Positions 31,005-32,007 of a stretch of 32,007 nucleotides of DNA are shown piece by piece. The translations under genes and the position numbers were made by a program. The stretch is from Akkermansia sp. (GTDB lineage Bacteria > Verrucomicrobiota > Verrucomicrobiia > Verrucomicrobiales > Akkermansiaceae). The notes under the pieces were generated by a model. It saw nothing but the letters and a program-made list of their open reading frames with translations, had not been told where the DNA came from and did not search any database. Where the stretch lies: NCBI GenBank assembly GCA_030531305.1, contig JAUNNT010000027.1:1-32007 (forward strand), read 5' to 3'. The first letter of the stretch is position 1; each line of letters opens with the position of its first letter.

Positions 31005-31865
31005 TTATAAAATCATCTTTTCGATGGGCAGCACCAGGATGCCCTCCGCACCGGCGGCCTTCAGGCGACCGATGATTTCCCAGAAGCACGACTCGTCCAG
31101 CACGGTGTGGATGCTGCACCAGCCCTCCTGCGCCAGAGGCATCACCGTGGGGCTCTTGATGCCCGGCAGCACCGCCAGGATGGCATCCAGGCACTCGCGC
31201 GGCGCGTTCATCAGCACGTATTTCTTGTCCGCAGCCGCCATCACCGCGTCCAGGCGGAACACCAGCTCGTCCAGGATGGCCAGCTTCTCCGCGGGGAGCC
31301 CCTTGTTGGCAATGAGCACGGCCTCGCTCTCCAGCACGGTCTCCACCTCGCGCAGGTTGTTGCTCACCAGCGTGGACCCGCTGCTCACGATGTCGAAGAT
31401 AGCATCCGCCAGCCCGATGCCCGTGGAGATTTCCACCGAGCCGGTGATGACGTGGATTTCCGCATGCACGCCATGCTCCTGCAAAAACTTCCTCAAGATG
31501 ACGGGGTAGGACGTGGCGATCTTGCGCCCCTCCAAATCCTTCACGCCGGAGTACGGCTGCTCCTTGGGGATGGCGATGGACAGCCTGCACCCGCCGAAGC
31601 CCAGGCGCTTCACGATGCGCGCGTCCGCCTCCCGCTCATGCAGCTCGTTGAGCCCCACCACGCCCGCGTCCGCCACGCCGTCCGCAACCGTCTGCGGAAT
31701 GTCGTCGTCCCGCAGGAACAACACCTCCACCGGGAAATTCCGCGCGCTCGCCAGCAGCGTGCGCTTCGACACGCCAACCTTGATGCCGGACTCCGCCAGC
31801 AGGGCCATCGTGTCCTCGTTCAGGCGCCCCTTGGACTGCACCGCTATCCGTATTCTCTCCTTCAT
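31005..31865 (-). CDS. hisG: ATP phosphoribosyltransferase, long form
   Basis: 286 residues. It commits PRPP and ATP to histidine synthesis. The PRPP-binding signature Asp-Ile-Val-Ser-Ser-Gly-Ser-Thr-Leu is at 158-166. The C-terminal ~70 residues form the regulatory domain of long-form HisG, which is feedback-inhibited by histidine and does not need HisZ; no HisZ gene is seen. It is first in the operon. The ATG at 31865 fits the usual Arg-Ile-Ala-Val-Gln start. An AAGGAG lies 13 bases upstream, a little far, and an out-of-frame ATG sits between. Confidence 0.95.
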   Translation of the reverse strand: MKERIRIAVQSKGRLNEDTMALLAESGIKVGVSKRTLLASARNFPVEVLFLRDDDIPQTVADGVADAGVVGLNELHEREADARIVKRLGFGGCRLSIAIPKEQPYSGVKDLEGRKIATSYPVILRKFLQEHGVHAEIHVITGSVEISTGIGLADAIFDIVSSGSTLVSNNLREVETVLESEAVLIANKGLPAEKLAILDELVFRLDAVMAAADKKYVLMNAPRECLDAILAVLPGIKSPTVMPLAQEGWCSIHTVLDESCFWEIIGRLKAAGAEGILVLPIEKMIL

Positions 31866-31894
31866 GTTTCATGCCGCGCTCCTTGCGCGCGCGC

Positions 31895-31924
31895 ATAGTA
31901 CATGCACGGGGGGGAACTAGTCAA
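31895..31924 (-). promoter_or_regulatory. Candidate his operon promoter
   Basis: TTGACT (31924-31919), an 18-base spacer and TACTAT (31900-31895) on the minus strand, followed by GCGCGCGC. The leader would be about 23 bases and contains AAGGAG. No run of His codons or attenuator hairpin is seen, so control by a his leader peptide is not supported. Confidence 0.55.
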
Positions 31925-31949
31925 GTACAAAGTACCAAGCGCAATGTAC
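31922..31949. repeat. Four degenerate tandem heptamers near (C/A)AAGTAC
   Basis: Units CAAGTAC, AAAGTAC, CAAGCGC and AATGTAC read in sequence. On the minus strand the unit is close to GTACTTN, similar to the GTACTAN array at 4677. It overlaps the upstream edge of the his promoter. A 10-bp palindrome ACACATGTGT (31952-31961) and a T run follow toward the window edge. Confidence 0.55.
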
Positions 31950-32007
31950 AAACACATGTGTCCCAATTGTTTTTTTGCAGGGCGTGGTAGGTATGCAATG
32001 ATTGGTG

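Noticed and set aside
31866..32007. Histidine leader peptide and attenuator upstream of hisG
   Set aside because: No run of CAC/CAT codons in any short minus-strand frame and no terminator/antiterminator pair is visible.
1..32007. CRISPR arrays, insertion sequences, prophage or restriction-modification genes
   Set aside because: No regularly spaced direct repeats, transposase, integrase, phage or methyltransferase motif was seen in the translated frames.

Overview
The window is GC-rich bacterial DNA (outside two AT-rich intergenic islands) with strong sigma70-type promoters and few Shine-Dalgarno sequences. The autotransporter with passenger beta repeats, a zinc-free type B ribosomal protein L31 that resembles the chlamydial form, an SHD1-like domain, and an ECF sigma operon of secreted PDZ, FKBP-like and ankyrin proteins together suggest a Gram-negative member of the PVC group, probably Verrucomicrobiota (Akkermansia-like). 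This assignment is an inference from family resemblance; no search was run.

Layout: (1) 1-4756: the 3' part of a giant autotransporter and its terminator. (2) 4778-6089: hisS, converging on the next operon. (3) 6168-13844, minus strand: five tightly packed genes, namely an ECF sigma factor, a membrane anti-sigma-like protein, a two-PDZ exported protein, an FKBP/MIP-like exported protein that has lost its catalytic core, and a 1523-residue exported protein with SHD1-like and ankyrin regions. This looks like a self-contained envelope-sensing module. (4) 13982-17475: small genes with back-to-back promoters: a membrane protein, rpmE2, a membrane-anchored unknown, an arginine-rich small protein, an M23 peptidase and nadD. 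(5) 17476-19121: an AT-rich island and an AAA_14/DUF4143 ATPase whose promoter carries a striking dyad. (6) 19150-19256: an orphan promoter driving a candidate small RNA of about 72 nt that ends in its own terminator. (7) 19333-24508, minus strand: the gyrB-gyrA operon. (8) 24620-24835, minus strand: tRNA-Lys(UUU) and tRNA-Glu(CUC) with their own promoter and terminator. (9) 24875-31865, minus strand: a complete histidine operon in the order G-DC-NB-H-A-F-IE.

The his operon covers every step from PRPP plus ATP to histidine. It has the classical enterobacterial gene order but adds an in-frame HisD-HisC fusion, and it uses a long-form HisG that needs no HisZ partner.

The best candidates for new biology are the ECF-led module built from PDZ and FKBP parts without their catalytic cores, the orphan hairpin RNA, the operator-like dyad over the ATPase promoter, and promoters placed so close to start codons that several genes (hisS, gyrB, the ATPase, the M23 gene and others) should be translated from leaderless mRNAs. 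GyrA carries Gly at the position of E. coli Asp87, which predicts intrinsically reduced fluoroquinolone binding.
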